Assembly (NCBI RefSeq): GCF_002482975.1 | Contig: NZ_DLHA01000050.1 | Span: forward strand, 1 to 64,000 | Origin: Flavobacterium sp. UBA7680 | Lineage (GTDB): Bacteria; Bacteroidota; Bacteroidia; Flavobacteriales; Flavobacteriaceae | Length of the DNA: 64,000 nucleotides | Reading direction: 5' to 3' | Shown: positions 1 to 8,399 of the stretch, one piece after another | How positions within the stretch are numbered: the first letter of the stretch is position 1 | How the letters are laid out: each line of letters begins with the position of its first letter | Position numbers and translations under genes: made by a program | Notes under the pieces: model-generated | Seen by the model: the letters and a program-made list of their open reading frames with translations, nothing else | Databases searched by the model: none | Told to the model about the DNA's origin: nothing

Positions 1-50
1 AGGATTTCTTTATCACCAATTGAGGCGTGAAGGTTTTTTATTGATAACAT
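1..50 (-). CDS. sufC: SufC, Fe-S assembly ATPase (N-terminal fragment, cut by window edge)
   Basis: Only the first 16 full codons are present, starting at the ATG complementary to 48-50 and running off the left edge. The translation MLSIKNLHASIGDKEI has the usual SufC amino terminus (an 'IKNLHA' start leading into the first strand of an ABC ATPase). SufC powers the SufBC2D scaffold that builds Fe-S clusters in the cytoplasm. It follows the flavoprotein gene by 14 nt in a same-strand run with sufB, so it is almost certainly in the same operon. The Walker motifs lie outside the window, so the call rests on the N-terminus and context. Confidence 0.75.
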   Translation of the reverse strand, partial: MLSIKNLHASIGDKEI

Positions 51-64
51 TGTTTTTTTTTATT

Positions 65-553
65 TTATATAAATGTCAATTCTATTTTTGTTGTTTGGTT
101 TAGAATGTTGGCATTAAAATGCGCGTGTCCTAAATATTCCATGCCTAAATAATCGGCTGATTTTTTGAACGGAATGTAAAAACTGTCTTCAATTTCATCG
201 TCGTGTGAATTGGATATCACACCAATTTTCTTTCCTCTCAATTTTCGTCCGGTTTCTTTTTCAATTCGGATTAAATCCGAAAAACGATCAAAGAAAACCT
301 TCATTATTCCACTCATATTATACCAATATATTGGCGTTGCAAAAATTAAAGTGTCGTATTGTTCGAGTATTCTTCTTATTAAAGGAAGAAAATCATCTTC
401 TCTGTTTTTGCTTTCGTAATCATAATAGGAAATATTATAATCACTTAAATCAATTACATCTATTCCGGTATCTTTAGAAATTTCATCCACAATTTTGGTT
501 GTGTTTCCGTTTTTTCTGGACGAACCTAAAATGATTACTTTTCTACCTTCCAT
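65..553 (-). CDS. NAD(P)H-dependent FMN reductase / flavodoxin-fold protein
   Basis: This 162-residue protein has a flavodoxin-like fold. It has an N-terminal phosphate-binding loop 'GSSRKNGNTTK' (about residues 10-20) and a central 'ATPIYWYNMSG' segment typical of the flavin-contacting loop in the NADPH-dependent FMN reductase family. No signal peptide is visible, so it should be cytoplasmic. It lies 7 nt after sufB and 14 nt before sufC, inside the SUF operon. This suggests, by context only, a redox role in cluster assembly such as supplying reduced flavin. The substrate cannot be read from the sequence; a general quinone or azo reductase remains possible. Confidence 0.75.
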   Translation of the reverse strand: MEGRKVIILGSSRKNGNTTKIVDEISKDTGIDVIDLSDYNISYYDYESKNREDDFLPLIRRILEQYDTLIFATPIYWYNMSGIMKVFFDRFSDLIRIEKETGRKLRGKKIGVISNSHDDEIEDSFYIPFKKSADYLGMEYLGHAHFNANILNQTTKIELTFI

Positions 554-560
554 TTTGTAA

Positions 561-2009
561 TTATCCTACAGAACCTTCTAAAGAAATCTCTAATAATTTT
601 TGAGCTTCAACCGCAAATTCCATTGGAAGTTTGTTCAATACATCTTTACTGAAACCATTTACAATTAAGGCAATCGCTTTTTCAGTTGGGATACCTCTTT
701 GGTTACAATAAAAAACCTGATCTTCTCCAATTTTACTTGTAGTTGCTTCATGCTCTATTTTAGCTGATGGATTTTTACTTTCGATATAAGGGAAAGTATG
801 TGCTCCACAATTGTTCCCCATTAAAAGAGAATCACATTGCGAAAAGTTTCTTGCATTCTCAGCTCTTGGGCTAATTTGCACTAATCCACGGTAACTGTTT
901 TGTGATTTACCAGCCGAAATACCTTTAGAAATAATAGTCGATTTAGTGTTTTTTCCTAAATGGATCATTTTAGTTCCAGTATCAGCTTGTTGGTAATTAT
1001 TAGTAACAGCGATTGAATAAAATTCTCCAACCGAATTATCTCCTTTAAGTACACAAGAAGGATATTTCCAAGTTACAGCAGAACCAGTTTCAACCTGTGT
1101 CCAAGAAATTTTAGCGTTTGTTTCGCATAAACCTCTTTTGGTTACGAAGTTGTAAACTCCGCCTTTTCCTTCTTTGTTTCCAGGAAACCAGTTTTGAACG
1201 GTAGAATATTTAATTTCAGCATCGTCAAGAGCAATTAATTCAACTACAGCGGCGTGTAATTGATTTTCGTCACGACTTGGAGCTGTACATCCTTCAAGAT
1301 AAGAAACGTAACTTCCAGCATCTGCAATAACCAAAGTTCTTTCGAATTGTCCGGTTCCTGCTTGATTGATTCTGAAATAAGTTGAAAGTTCCATTGGGCA
1401 GCGAACGCCTTTTGGAATATAACAGAAACTTCCATCAGAGAAAACCGCTGAGTTTAATGCTGCGTAGAAGTTGTCTTTTTGAGGTACAACAGTTCCTAAA
1501 TATTTTTTTACTAATTCAGGATGTTCTTTGATAGCTTCAGAAATTGGACAGAAAATAATTCCTTTTTCGGCCAATGTTTTCTTGAAAGTCGTTGCTACAG
1601 AAACAGAATCGACAACAATATCCATTGCGACATTGTTCATCATTTTTTGTTCATCAACAGAAATTCCAAGTTTTTTGTACATCTCTAATAATTCTGGATC
1701 AACATCATCCAAAGTTTTGTTAGGATCTACTTGTTTTGGAGCTGAATAATAAGAAATTGCCTGAAAATCTGGTTTTTCGTAACGTACGTTTGCCCATTCT
1801 GGTTCAATCATTTCTTTCCATGCGCGAAAAGCCTCGATGCGCCATTCGGTCATCCATTCTGGTTCTTCTTTTTTAAGCGAAATAGCTCTTACAATTTCTT
1901 CGTTTAAGCCAATAGGGAAAGTCTCAGATTCTATATTAGTATAAAATCCGTATTCATATTCTTTGGTTTCGAGTTCGATTTTTAAATCGTCTTCTGTGTA
2001 TTTGCTCAT
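561..2009 (-). CDS. sufB: SufB, Fe-S cluster scaffold subunit
   Basis: This 482-residue protein matches SufB in length and sequence. The N-terminal part contains 'EPEWMTEWRIEAFRAW' (about residues 49-64). The SufB/SufD beta-helix core spans roughly residues 210-455. It includes 'EGCTAPSRDENQLHAAVVE' and the conserved cysteine-bearing stretch 'NFSQCDSLLMGNNCGAHT' near residues 389-406. SufB is the scaffold on which nascent Fe-S clusters form, working with SufC and SufD in the cytoplasm. The gene lies downstream of an A-type carrier gene and upstream of a flavoprotein and sufC on the same strand. The 83-bp spacer to the upstream carrier gene holds a short-word inverted repeat. Confidence 0.97.
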   Translation of the reverse strand: MSKYTEDDLKIELETKEYEYGFYTNIESETFPIGLNEEIVRAISLKKEEPEWMTEWRIEAFRAWKEMIEPEWANVRYEKPDFQAISYYSAPKQVDPNKTLDDVDPELLEMYKKLGISVDEQKMMNNVAMDIVVDSVSVATTFKKTLAEKGIIFCPISEAIKEHPELVKKYLGTVVPQKDNFYAALNSAVFSDGSFCYIPKGVRCPMELSTYFRINQAGTGQFERTLVIADAGSYVSYLEGCTAPSRDENQLHAAVVELIALDDAEIKYSTVQNWFPGNKEGKGGVYNFVTKRGLCETNAKISWTQVETGSAVTWKYPSCVLKGDNSVGEFYSIAVTNNYQQADTGTKMIHLGKNTKSTIISKGISAGKSQNSYRGLVQISPRAENARNFSQCDSLLMGNNCGAHTFPYIESKNPSAKIEHEATTSKIGEDQVFYCNQRGIPTEKAIALIVNGFSKDVLNKLPMEFAVEAQKLLEISLEGSVG

Positions 2010-2029
2010 TATTTTTTTGTTGTCTAATA

Positions 2030-2095
2030 GTTTTAAAGTCTAAAGTTTGAAGTCAATTTAGTCTTTATGACTTTACGACTTTCGGCTTTTGACTA
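2030..2095. repeat. Short-word inverted repeat in the sufA-sufB spacer
   Basis: This spacer is made almost entirely of variants of the word AAAGTC and its complement GACTTT (for example TTAAAGTC, TTGAAGTC, then ATGACTTT, ACGACTTT). Together they form a loose inverted repeat. The TAG stop codon of the upstream A-type carrier gene (complement of 2093-2095) lies within the last word, GACTAAAG. A similar design with different words occurs at 62867-62927 in the nuo operon. Function is unknown. It could fold in the mRNA between sufA and sufB, or be a remnant of a dispersed repeat. Confidence 0.6.
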
Positions 2096-2422
2096 AAGAG
2101 AGAATGATTCGCCGCAGCCACAAGTTCTGCTTGCATTTGGATTATTGAAAACGAATCCTTTTCCGTTTAATCCGCCAGAAAATTCTAAAATTGTACCGGC
2201 AAGGTATAGGAATGATTTTTTTTCAACTGCAATTTGTATATCATTGTCTACGAATATTTTGTCATCTTCGCCCTTTGTTTTGTCAAACTTTAAATCATAA
2301 GACAAACCAGAGCATCCACCACTTTTTACGCCTACTCTTACGTAGTCGCTTGCGGCGTCAAAACCATCATCTGTCATCAAGTCGATGATTTTCTTTTTGG
2401 CTGTATCAGAAACCTTTATCAT
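2093..2422 (-). CDS. sufA: A-type iron-sulfur carrier protein (HesB/IscA/SufA family)
   Basis: This 109-residue protein carries the three conserved cysteines of A-type Fe-S carriers. One is in 'SGGCSGLSYDL' near residue 38; the other two are in the C-terminal 'RTCGCGESF'. These proteins accept a cluster from the scaffold and pass it to apo-proteins. It is the first gene of the SUF operon seen here (sufA, sufB, flavoprotein, sufC), 83 bp before sufB. IscA, SufA and ErpA cannot be separated by sequence alone; the symbol is chosen from the operon context. A TATCTTTG promoter-like box lies about 110 bp upstream. Confidence 0.9.
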   Translation of the reverse strand: MIKVSDTAKKKIIDLMTDDGFDAASDYVRVGVKSGGCSGLSYDLKFDKTKGEDDKIFVDNDIQIAVEKKSFLYLAGTILEFSGGLNGKGFVFNNPNASRTCGCGESFSL

Positions 2423-2531
2423 TGTTTATGGTATTTGTTTTTAAAAGATCATTTTAATCTGCATTTAAATAGTAATCAATTTATTACATAAAATTTAAAT
2501 GCCAATTTCAACGTTCAAATGAAATTGTCTG

Positions 2532-2539
2532 CAAAGATA
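2532..2539 (-). promoter_or_regulatory. Candidate -7 element for the SUF operon
   Basis: On the minus strand this reads TATCTTTG, an exact match to the Bacteroidota -7 consensus TAnnTTTG. It lies 109 bp upstream of the first SUF gene. No clear TTG -33 box is seen at the usual distance, so the assignment is tentative. The 373-bp region 2423-2795 between the divergent genes otherwise shows nothing recognisable apart from the opposite promoter. Confidence 0.4.
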
Positions 2540-2747
2540 CGACTTAAAAACCTTTTTCCATAACGGTTCACATTATTATAACAAATGTTAAAATAGACAG
2601 AAGTTATTTTGGCATAAAAGCTCTTTATTGAGTGACTTTTATTTTACAAGGGATTTTGTTTTTGAACGAAAAGTCAGATGATTCTGTAAAATACTGGTTT
2701 ACTGTGTTTTAAGTTATTGTAAATAAGCGAAAAAACCGTATTTCTAC

Positions 2748-2779
2748 TTGTTTAGTCGAATAAAATAATGGTATTTTTG
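2748..2779 (+). promoter_or_regulatory. Candidate promoter for the coiled-coil protein gene
   Basis: A TTG at 2748-2750 is followed after 21 nt by TATTTTTG at 2772-2779. This fits the Bacteroidota arrangement of a -33 TTG and a -7 TAnnTTTG. The start codon at 2796 follows 16 nt later. Confidence 0.5.
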
Positions 2780-2795
2780 CAATAAATTGTGATGA

Positions 2796-3725
2796 ATGAT
2801 GAAGAAAAATTACACAAACGAATGGATCAGGGCACTTTTAGCAATATTCTTTATTTTTGGAATAGGTGCTACTTTTTATATATTCAGTAAAGAACTAAAA
2901 GACGAGGCAGACAAGGAAGAAGCAAGCAATAAAAAAATTAAACTTGTCAATAACAATAAGGAATATATTGCCCAAAAAAGTATTCTTGATTCTTTAAATG
3001 TTTTGAAATTAGAATATGATGTTGCAATTTTAGAAAAAACGGCTCTTTCGCAGCAATTGGCATTTGAAAAGAAGAATGTCGAAAATTTAATGGAAATTAT
3101 AAAAGCATCTGAAAATCCTTCGAATAATCAAATTCAAATTTTTAGAAAACAGCTTTCAGATATGCAGACAGCATTAGCCTCTAAAATTGCAGAAATAAAA
3201 AGCCTTAAATCGCAAAATAAAAGCCTGCTTACTGAAATTGAGTCTCAGAATGTTGTTATGTACAAACAAAAGGCAGAAAATGATACTTTAATTTTAAAAC
3301 AGAAAAAGTTAGAATCAACTATAAAAGATGCTTCTAAACTGGCTTTAAGTAATTTTAAAGTAATTGCTCTTCGTGAAAAAAAATCGGGAAAAGAGCAGGA
3401 AACAGATAGGGCAAAAAGCACGAATAAACTAAAAGTAAGTTTTTCGGTTAACGGAAATGCGGTTGCTAAAACAGGAAAAAGAGTATTTTATATTCAGGTT
3501 TTAGACCAAAAAAATACTGTTTTGGGCGAAAATAAATTAATAGAATTTGGCAACGATAAAGCTTTGGTTTACAGTTTTATTGTGGCAGCAGATTTTCAGG
3601 GAAAATCTTTAAACCTTTACGGAATTTTAAATTCTGATGAAAATCCGTTTAAAAAAGGAACTTACTTTGTCAACTTCTTCGACAAGCAGGAAATAATGGG
3701 AAGTGCTTCAATTACTTTGGAATAA
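2796..3725 (+). CDS. Membrane-anchored coiled-coil protein of unknown function
   Basis: This 309-residue protein begins with a hydrophobic segment (about residues 12-31, 'ALLAIFFIFGIGATFYIF') that looks like a signal anchor. A long heptad-rich coiled coil follows (about residues 55-185, rich in K, E, Q and L). A C-terminal globular part (about 215-309) contains 'VSFSVNGNAVAKTGKRVFYI' and looks all-beta. It most likely faces the periplasm while anchored in the inner membrane. I do not recognise a named family. Two ATG codons in tandem (2796 and 2799) are both possible starts. It stands alone between a divergent SUF operon and a repeat element. Confidence 0.75.
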   Translation: MMKKNYTNEWIRALLAIFFIFGIGATFYIFSKELKDEADKEEASNKKIKLVNNNKEYIAQKSILDSLNVLKLEYDVAILEKTALSQQLAFEKKNVENLMEIIKASENPSNNQIQIFRKQLSDMQTALASKIAEIKSLKSQNKSLLTEIESQNVVMYKQKAENDTLILKQKKLESTIKDASKLALSNFKVIALREKKSGKEQETDRAKSTNKLKVSFSVNGNAVAKTGKRVFYIQVLDQKNTVLGENKLIEFGNDKALVYSFIVAADFQGKSLNLYGILNSDENPFKKGTYFVNFFDKQEIMGSASITLE

Positions 3726-3740
3726 AAGTATTTTTTTAGC

Positions 3741-3860
3741 CCACGAATTTTACTGATTTAACGGGTTTACACAGAATTTTATTGATCGAAACTCGACAAG
3801 GTTACTTTTTGTCAGGAATAAAAATACAGCGGAAATCAGTTACATCTGTAAAATCCGTGG
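3741..3860. repeat. Intergenic imperfect palindromic element
   Basis: CCACGAATTTTAC (3741-3753) pairs with GTAAAATCCGTGG (3848-3860), 12 of 13 positions. The interior holds partly related words (ACTGATTTAACGGG, AATCAGTTACATCTG). The 220-bp space between the two genes contains this element and little else. Its words CCACGAATT and ATCCGTGG recur in the elements at 25590 and 40595, which points to a dispersed repeat family. Confidence 0.6.
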
Positions 3861-3945
3861 TCAAATTACATCTATAGGAGAAACATTATTAGCAAAAGGA
3901 GATTGGATTTCCTAGCTTTGTTTTCAATATTAGAAATGTACTCTT

Positions 3946-4803
3946 ATGAAACTTTACCCTATAGAATCCGGAAATTTTAAATTAGATGGCGGCGCTATGT
4001 TTGGCGTTGTTCCTAAAACTATTTGGAATAAAACCAATCCGGCCGACGAAAATAACCTTATTGATATCGCAGCGCGCTGTTTACTTATTGAAGATGGAAA
4101 ACGCCTGATTTTGATTGATACCGGAATGGGAGATAAGCAATCAGAGAAATTCTTTGGATATTATTCACTTTGGGGATCACATTCTATTGATAAATCTTTG
4201 TCAAAATATGGTTTTCACCGAGATGATGTTACGGACGTTTTTATGACACATTTACATTTTGATCATTGCGGAGGAAGTGTTCAATGGAATTCTGATAAAA
4301 CTTTTTATGAGCCGGCTTTTAAAAATGCAAAATTCTGGACAAATGAAAATCATTGGAATTGGGCAACAAAACCTAATCCTCGTGAAAAAGCTTCTTTCTT
4401 AACAGAAAATATTATCCCAATGCAGGAAAGCGGACAATTGAATTTTGTTGAAAGACCGGAAAGTGATTTTGGTTTTTCAAATGAATTAGGTTTCGGAATT
4501 TTCTATGCAGATGGTCATACCGAAAAACAAATGATTCCGCATATTCAATATCAGGATAAAACGATAGTTTTTTGTGCCGATTTATTGGCAACAGCCGGAC
4601 ATCTTCCGCTTCCATATGTTATGGGTTACGATACAAGACCTTTGTTGACAATGCCGGAAAAAGCTAAATTTTTAAATGCTGCGGCAGATAATAATTATTA
4701 TCTTTTTTTGGAACACGATGCTCACAATCAAATTATAACAGTCGAACATACAGAAAAAGGCGTGAGACTAAAAGAGGTTTTTACTTGCGAAGATATCTTC
4801 TAA
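3946..4803 (+). CDS. MBL-fold metallohydrolase
   Basis: This 285-residue protein has the metallo-beta-lactamase signature 'THLHFDHCGG' (about residues 101-110). It also has further metal-ligand candidates in 'YADGHTEKQ' (about 188-196), 'FCADLLATAGH' (about 209-219) and 'LEHDAHN'. No signal peptide is seen, so it is probably a cytoplasmic Zn hydrolase of the general type that includes lactonases. The substrate cannot be told from the sequence. It appears monocistronic. A TAGCTTTG box at 3913-3920, 25 nt before the ATG, matches the -7 consensus but lacks a clear -33 partner. It ends at a bidirectional terminator. Confidence 0.85.
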   Translation: MKLYPIESGNFKLDGGAMFGVVPKTIWNKTNPADENNLIDIAARCLLIEDGKRLILIDTGMGDKQSEKFFGYYSLWGSHSIDKSLSKYGFHRDDVTDVFMTHLHFDHCGGSVQWNSDKTFYEPAFKNAKFWTNENHWNWATKPNPREKASFLTENIIPMQESGQLNFVERPESDFGFSNELGFGIFYADGHTEKQMIPHIQYQDKTIVFCADLLATAGHLPLPYVMGYDTRPLLTMPEKAKFLNAAADNNYYLFLEHDAHNQIITVEHTEKGVRLKEVFTCEDIF

Positions 4804-4810
4804 AAACATA

Positions 4811-4850
4811 AAAAAATCCCATTTTCAACTTAATGAAAATGGGATTTTTT
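4811..4850. terminator. Bidirectional intrinsic terminator
   Basis: The hairpin arms AATCCCATTTTC and GAAAATGGGATT are flanked by an A-run on the left and a T-run on the right. It can therefore serve the plus-strand MBL gene and the minus-strand LRR gene that converge here. A near copy with the same arms lies at 8344-8380. Confidence 0.85.
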
Positions 4851-4866
4851 ATTAACTAAAGTGAAA

Positions 4867-7800
4867 TTATTCGAGGATTACTTTTTTAGCAGAAGCAGCG
4901 TCCTGATTAATTAAGTAAACGTAGTAAACTCCTTTTGGCAGACCAGATAAATTAATTGTATTGTCTGTATTACCAGAATTTAATTTAACTGATTTTACAA
5001 GTTGTCCTAATACATTATAAACGTCTGCTTTTTCTAAACTAACATTTTGAATGTTTAAAACACCTTTTGTTGGATTTGGATAAACAGCGACTTTATCAAA
5101 AATCGAAGTTTCAAGACCTAAAGTACAATTTGAATTTGCAGCATAAAATGCAGTAGCATCTTTTAGGTTTTTCCAATTTGCATTAGAATAAGCAACGTCA
5201 TCAACTATGATGCAAGTTAAATTTGGATTATTGTTGAAATTTGTATACTTGCGATCGAAAATAGTGTTATTTCCGTTTTTTAGATTCAATGAAGTTAGTT
5301 TATTTAGATCGACCTGTAAACGAGTTATTTTCGTATTGTTAGAAATATCAACGCTTGTTAACGAATTGGAATAACAGTAAAAAATATTCAATTCCGTATT
5401 TTTTGAAACATCAATGGTGGTCAAAGAATTATCGGCAATACTTAAGTTGTTAAGCAATGTGTTTTTTGATACATCTAAAGATGTCAATTGATTTGTATCA
5501 GAATAAAAGGTATACAAATTTATATTTTTTGAAATATCAAGAGCCGTAATTTTGTTATAAGAACAATCTATAAAACCTAATTTAGTATTCTTTGTAACAT
5601 CCAGACTTGTTAAAGCATTTCTATAACAAGTAAAGTCTGTTAAATTAATGTTGGCTGAAACATCTAACGAAGTCAATAGGTTTTCATGACAACTTAAATT
5701 AGTTAGATTAGGAGCATTTTTTAGATTTAAACTCGTTAGTTTATTACCGCTACAGAGAACAAAAACCAGGGCATTATTTTTAGATAAATCTAATGTGGTT
5801 AATTGATTATTGAAAACTACTGCATTATTTAGTTGTAGGTTTTTGGATAAATCTAATGAAGTTAATTGATTATTATCTGCATTTAAACTAGTTAAATTGA
5901 TGTTTTGACTTACATCTAAAGTTGTTAATTCGTTTTTGCTTACACCTAGACCGCGTAATGAAACATTTGACTGAATGTTTATATTTTTCAATTTGTTTTC
6001 GCGTAAGTTTACTGAAAACAAGCTTTTATTTGAAGAAAGATTTAATGTTGTTAATTGATTCTTACTTGCAGTCAGTACTGTTAATTCTCTAAATGCTTCA
6101 ATTCCTGTTAAGTCTTTGATAGAAGAATCTGTAACGTCTAAAGAAGTTAAAGGAGCAATATTTATGGTTAAAACTTTTCCGTCAGGAGTTCCAGAGTCGA
6201 TTCCTAAACTGATTAATTTAGTTTCAAAGTTAACGTCCGGAATTGATGTTGTTGCATTACAATCTGTAGTAAGACTTGCCGTTTTGTCTCTTGTAATACT
6301 CCAGTTTTTAAAGGCATAATCTACATCAGCAACCAGAATACAAGTCAGCTTATTGTAAATACAGTTTAATAAAGTTAATGCGGTATTTTTCTTAAGATCT
6401 AAACCAGTTAATAAATTACGATCGCAGGCCAATGTATTTAAATTTATATTAGCTGATAGATCTAAATTTGTCAATTGATTAGAGGAAATAGATAATGAGT
6501 TTAATGCTATATTTTTAGATAAATTAATTGTTGTTATTTGATTTTCATTACAATATAAGTATTTCAACGCCAAATTGCTCGAAACATCCAAATTCGTAAA
6601 GTTATTGTTGTATGCCCATAAAGTAGTAAGTGCTAAATTTTTAGAAATATCAATAGTTGTCAATTTATTATAAGATAAAGTCAAATCTTGTAGATCTAAA
6701 TTATTGGATACGTCAAGAGCGGTTAATTTATTCTGGTTGCATCTTAAACTAGTTAATTTTGTATTCTTTGAAAGATCTAAAGTAGTAATTTGATTATCAG
6801 AACAATCTAAACTCTTCAAAGCGATAAAATCCTGAATTCCTGTCAAATCAGCAATAGAACTCGCATAGATATTTAAGGTTGTTAAAGAAGAAATATTTGA
6901 AGTTAGAACTTTTCCATTTATACCATCTCTGTCAATTCCAAGAGCATACAGTTTTTTTTCAAAATTGACATCAGGAATTAAAGTATATGCTTTGCAATCT
7001 GTGCTAAAACTCGCCATCGGATCTTTTACTTGAGACCAACGTTTATTTGCATCTTCTACATTATCTACCTGAATGCATTCTAGGTAATTACCGTAAAAGG
7101 TTGCGTAATTGGCATTCGGATTAAATAAATAGTTTGCTCCGTTTTGTATATTCAAATAAGTTAACAAATTAGTATGGGCGGTCATTACAGTCAATTTATT
7201 GTTTTTACTCAGATCGAGACTTTTTAACAAATTGTTACTACACCATAAAAGATCTAATTTCAAATTAGAGAATAATTCTAGAGTTTTAAGACTATTATGG
7301 GTGCAGTTTAGACTTTCCAACATTAATTGTTTAGAAACATCTATGCTTGTAAGCTCATTGTGGTTGCAATCAATAGTTTTAAGTGCAGTATTGTTAGAAA
7401 GATCAAGCGCGGCTAATTTATTATTTGCACATTGCAGAGTAATTAAGAGCGGATTATTAGCAAGATTCAATGTTGTTAATAGATTATTGCCACAAGATAA
7501 AATGGTTAGTTTGCTGTTTTTAGATATGTTTAATTGAGTTAATCGATTGTCGTAACAATACAAATAATCTAAAGCAATAAAATCTTCAATTCCGGTAAGG
7601 TTGGTAATAGAACTGTTACTAACATTCAAAGAAGTTAAAGAAGCCACTTTTGAAGTCAAAACCTGACCATCTGGAGCACCCGAATCAATACCCAGACTGA
7701 TTAATTTGTTTTCAAAAGCAAGGTCCGGAATTTGGGTGTATTTTTCAGGAACAGCATCTGTGTAGACCTCAACATCATCAATTAAAATATCAAAAACAGC

Positions 7801-8250
7801 ACTGTCAAAACTAAACATGGAAATTGACAGGTCATAAGAAAGATCCGAATCAGGTGTAAAAGTTGTTTCTTTTTGTGTCCATGAATTGTTAGATGCAAAA
7901 GAGCTGCCTGACATACTTGTCGCACTTCCATCTTTAGAAATTTTTAGCGAAATAGGATGATCACCACCGTAATTACTGCTAAGGTATTTGTACTTATATT
8001 TTACAGTATAGGTAATGCCGGCTTTCATTGGTACCTGGGCAATAATTTTTGCAGAAGCAGTGGTAAAAGATAATTTTGCACTATACTGTCCAGTTGCAGC
8101 ATCAGGGCTTGAAGCAACAGTATTAGAAATGGCCCAGTTATCAGGCGTTCCTCCGGTCCAGTTTTCAAATCCCCCGTTTGGGACTAAATTGGTTTGTGCA
8201 TAAATAGAAAAATTTGCTAAAAATAGCAGTAAAAGTAGTTTTGTTTTCAT
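4867..8250 (-). CDS. Secreted leucine-rich-repeat protein with type IX secretion tail
   Basis: This 1127-residue protein starts with a signal peptide (MKTKLLLLLFLANFSIYAQ). A jelly-roll-like carbohydrate-binding module follows at about residues 20-165 ('NLVPNGGFENWTGG'). Three LRR blocks follow, starting near residues 171, 422 and 669. Each opens with an 'IPDxxFExxLIxLGID' cap, continues in repeats of about 21 residues of the form LTSLDVSKNTxLxxLxCxxNx, and most end in a 'W...KDxxAS...' stretch. A Por-type C-terminal domain (about 1045-1127, 'VYPNPTKGVLNIQN') marks export by the type IX system to the cell surface or medium. It is paralogous to the next gene upstream, with matching signal peptide, tail and terminator. 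Adhesion or glycan binding is inferred, not shown. Confidence 0.93.
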   Translation of the reverse strand: MKTKLLLLLFLANFSIYAQTNLVPNGGFENWTGGTPDNWAISNTVASSPDAATGQYSAKLSFTTASAKIIAQVPMKAGITYTVKYKYKYLSSNYGGDHPISLKISKDGSATSMSGSSFASNNSWTQKETTFTPDSDLSYDLSISMFSFDSAVFDILIDDVEVYTDAVPEKYTQIPDLAFENKLISLGIDSGAPDGQVLTSKVASLTSLNVSNSSITNLTGIEDFIALDYLYCYDNRLTQLNISKNSKLTILSCGNNLLTTLNLANNPLLITLQCANNKLAALDLSNNTALKTIDCNHNELTSIDVSKQLMLESLNCTHNSLKTLELFSNLKLDLLWCSNNLLKSLDLSKNNKLTVMTAHTNLLTYLNIQNGANYLFNPNANYATFYGNYLECIQVDNVEDANKRWSQVKDPMASFSTDCKAYTLIPDVNFEKKLYALGIDRDGINGKVLTSNISSLTTLNIYASSIADLTGIQDFIALKSLDCSDNQITTLDLSKNTKLTSLRCNQNKLTALDVSNNLDLQDLTLSYNKLTTIDISKNLALTTLWAYNNNFTNLDVSSNLALKYLYCNENQITTINLSKNIALNSLSISSNQLTNLDLSANINLNTLACDRNLLTGLDLKKNTALTLLNCIYNKLTCILVADVDYAFKNWSITRDKTASLTTDCNATTSIPDVNFETKLISLGIDSGTPDGKVLTINIAPLTSLDVTDSSIKDLTGIEAFRELTVLTASKNQLTTLNLSSNKSLFSVNLRENKLKNINIQSNVSLRGLGVSKNELTTLDVSQNINLTSLNADNNQLTSLDLSKNLQLNNAVVFNNQLTTLDLSKNNALVFVLCSGNKLTSLNLKNAPNLTNLSCHENLLTSLDVSANINLTDFTCYRNALTSLDVTKNTKLGFIDCSYNKITALDISKNINLYTFYSDTNQLTSLDVSKNTLLNNLSIADNSLTTIDVSKNTELNIFYCYSNSLTSVDISNNTKITRLQVDLNKLTSLNLKNGNNTIFDRKYTNFNNNPNLTCIIVDDVAYSNANWKNLKDATAFYAANSNCTLGLETSIFDKVAVYPNPTKGVLNIQNVSLEKADVYNVLGQLVKSVKLNSGNTDNTINLSGLPKGVYYVYLINQDAASAKKVILE

Positions 8251-8343
8251 AGGCTGATTAATTATTATAGTACAAGGGTATAAAATATAAGCGAGATTTC
8301 TTTACGTCTTTCCGTAAAAGCACCATATATCTTTAATAAAATA

Positions 8344-8380
8344 AAATCCCATTTTCATTAAATTGAAAATGGGATTTTTA
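8344..8380 (-). terminator. Intrinsic terminator of the RCC1/LRR giant gene
   Basis: The inverted repeat AAATCCCATTTTC / GAAAATGGGATTT is followed by a short T-run in the minus direction. It lies just after the stop codon at 8400. The arms are the same as in the terminator at 4811-4850, consistent with a duplication that included the 3' ends of both LRR genes. Confidence 0.8.
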
Positions 8381-8399
8381 GTTTAACTAAAGTGAAATA

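Noticed and set aside
5150..7700. Regular DNA repeats of about 63-69 bp that could suggest a CRISPR array or minisatellite
   Set aside because: The period equals 21-23 codons, the repeats are imperfect and stay in one open frame encoding leucine-rich repeats. There is no constant repeat/unique spacer alternation and no cas gene.
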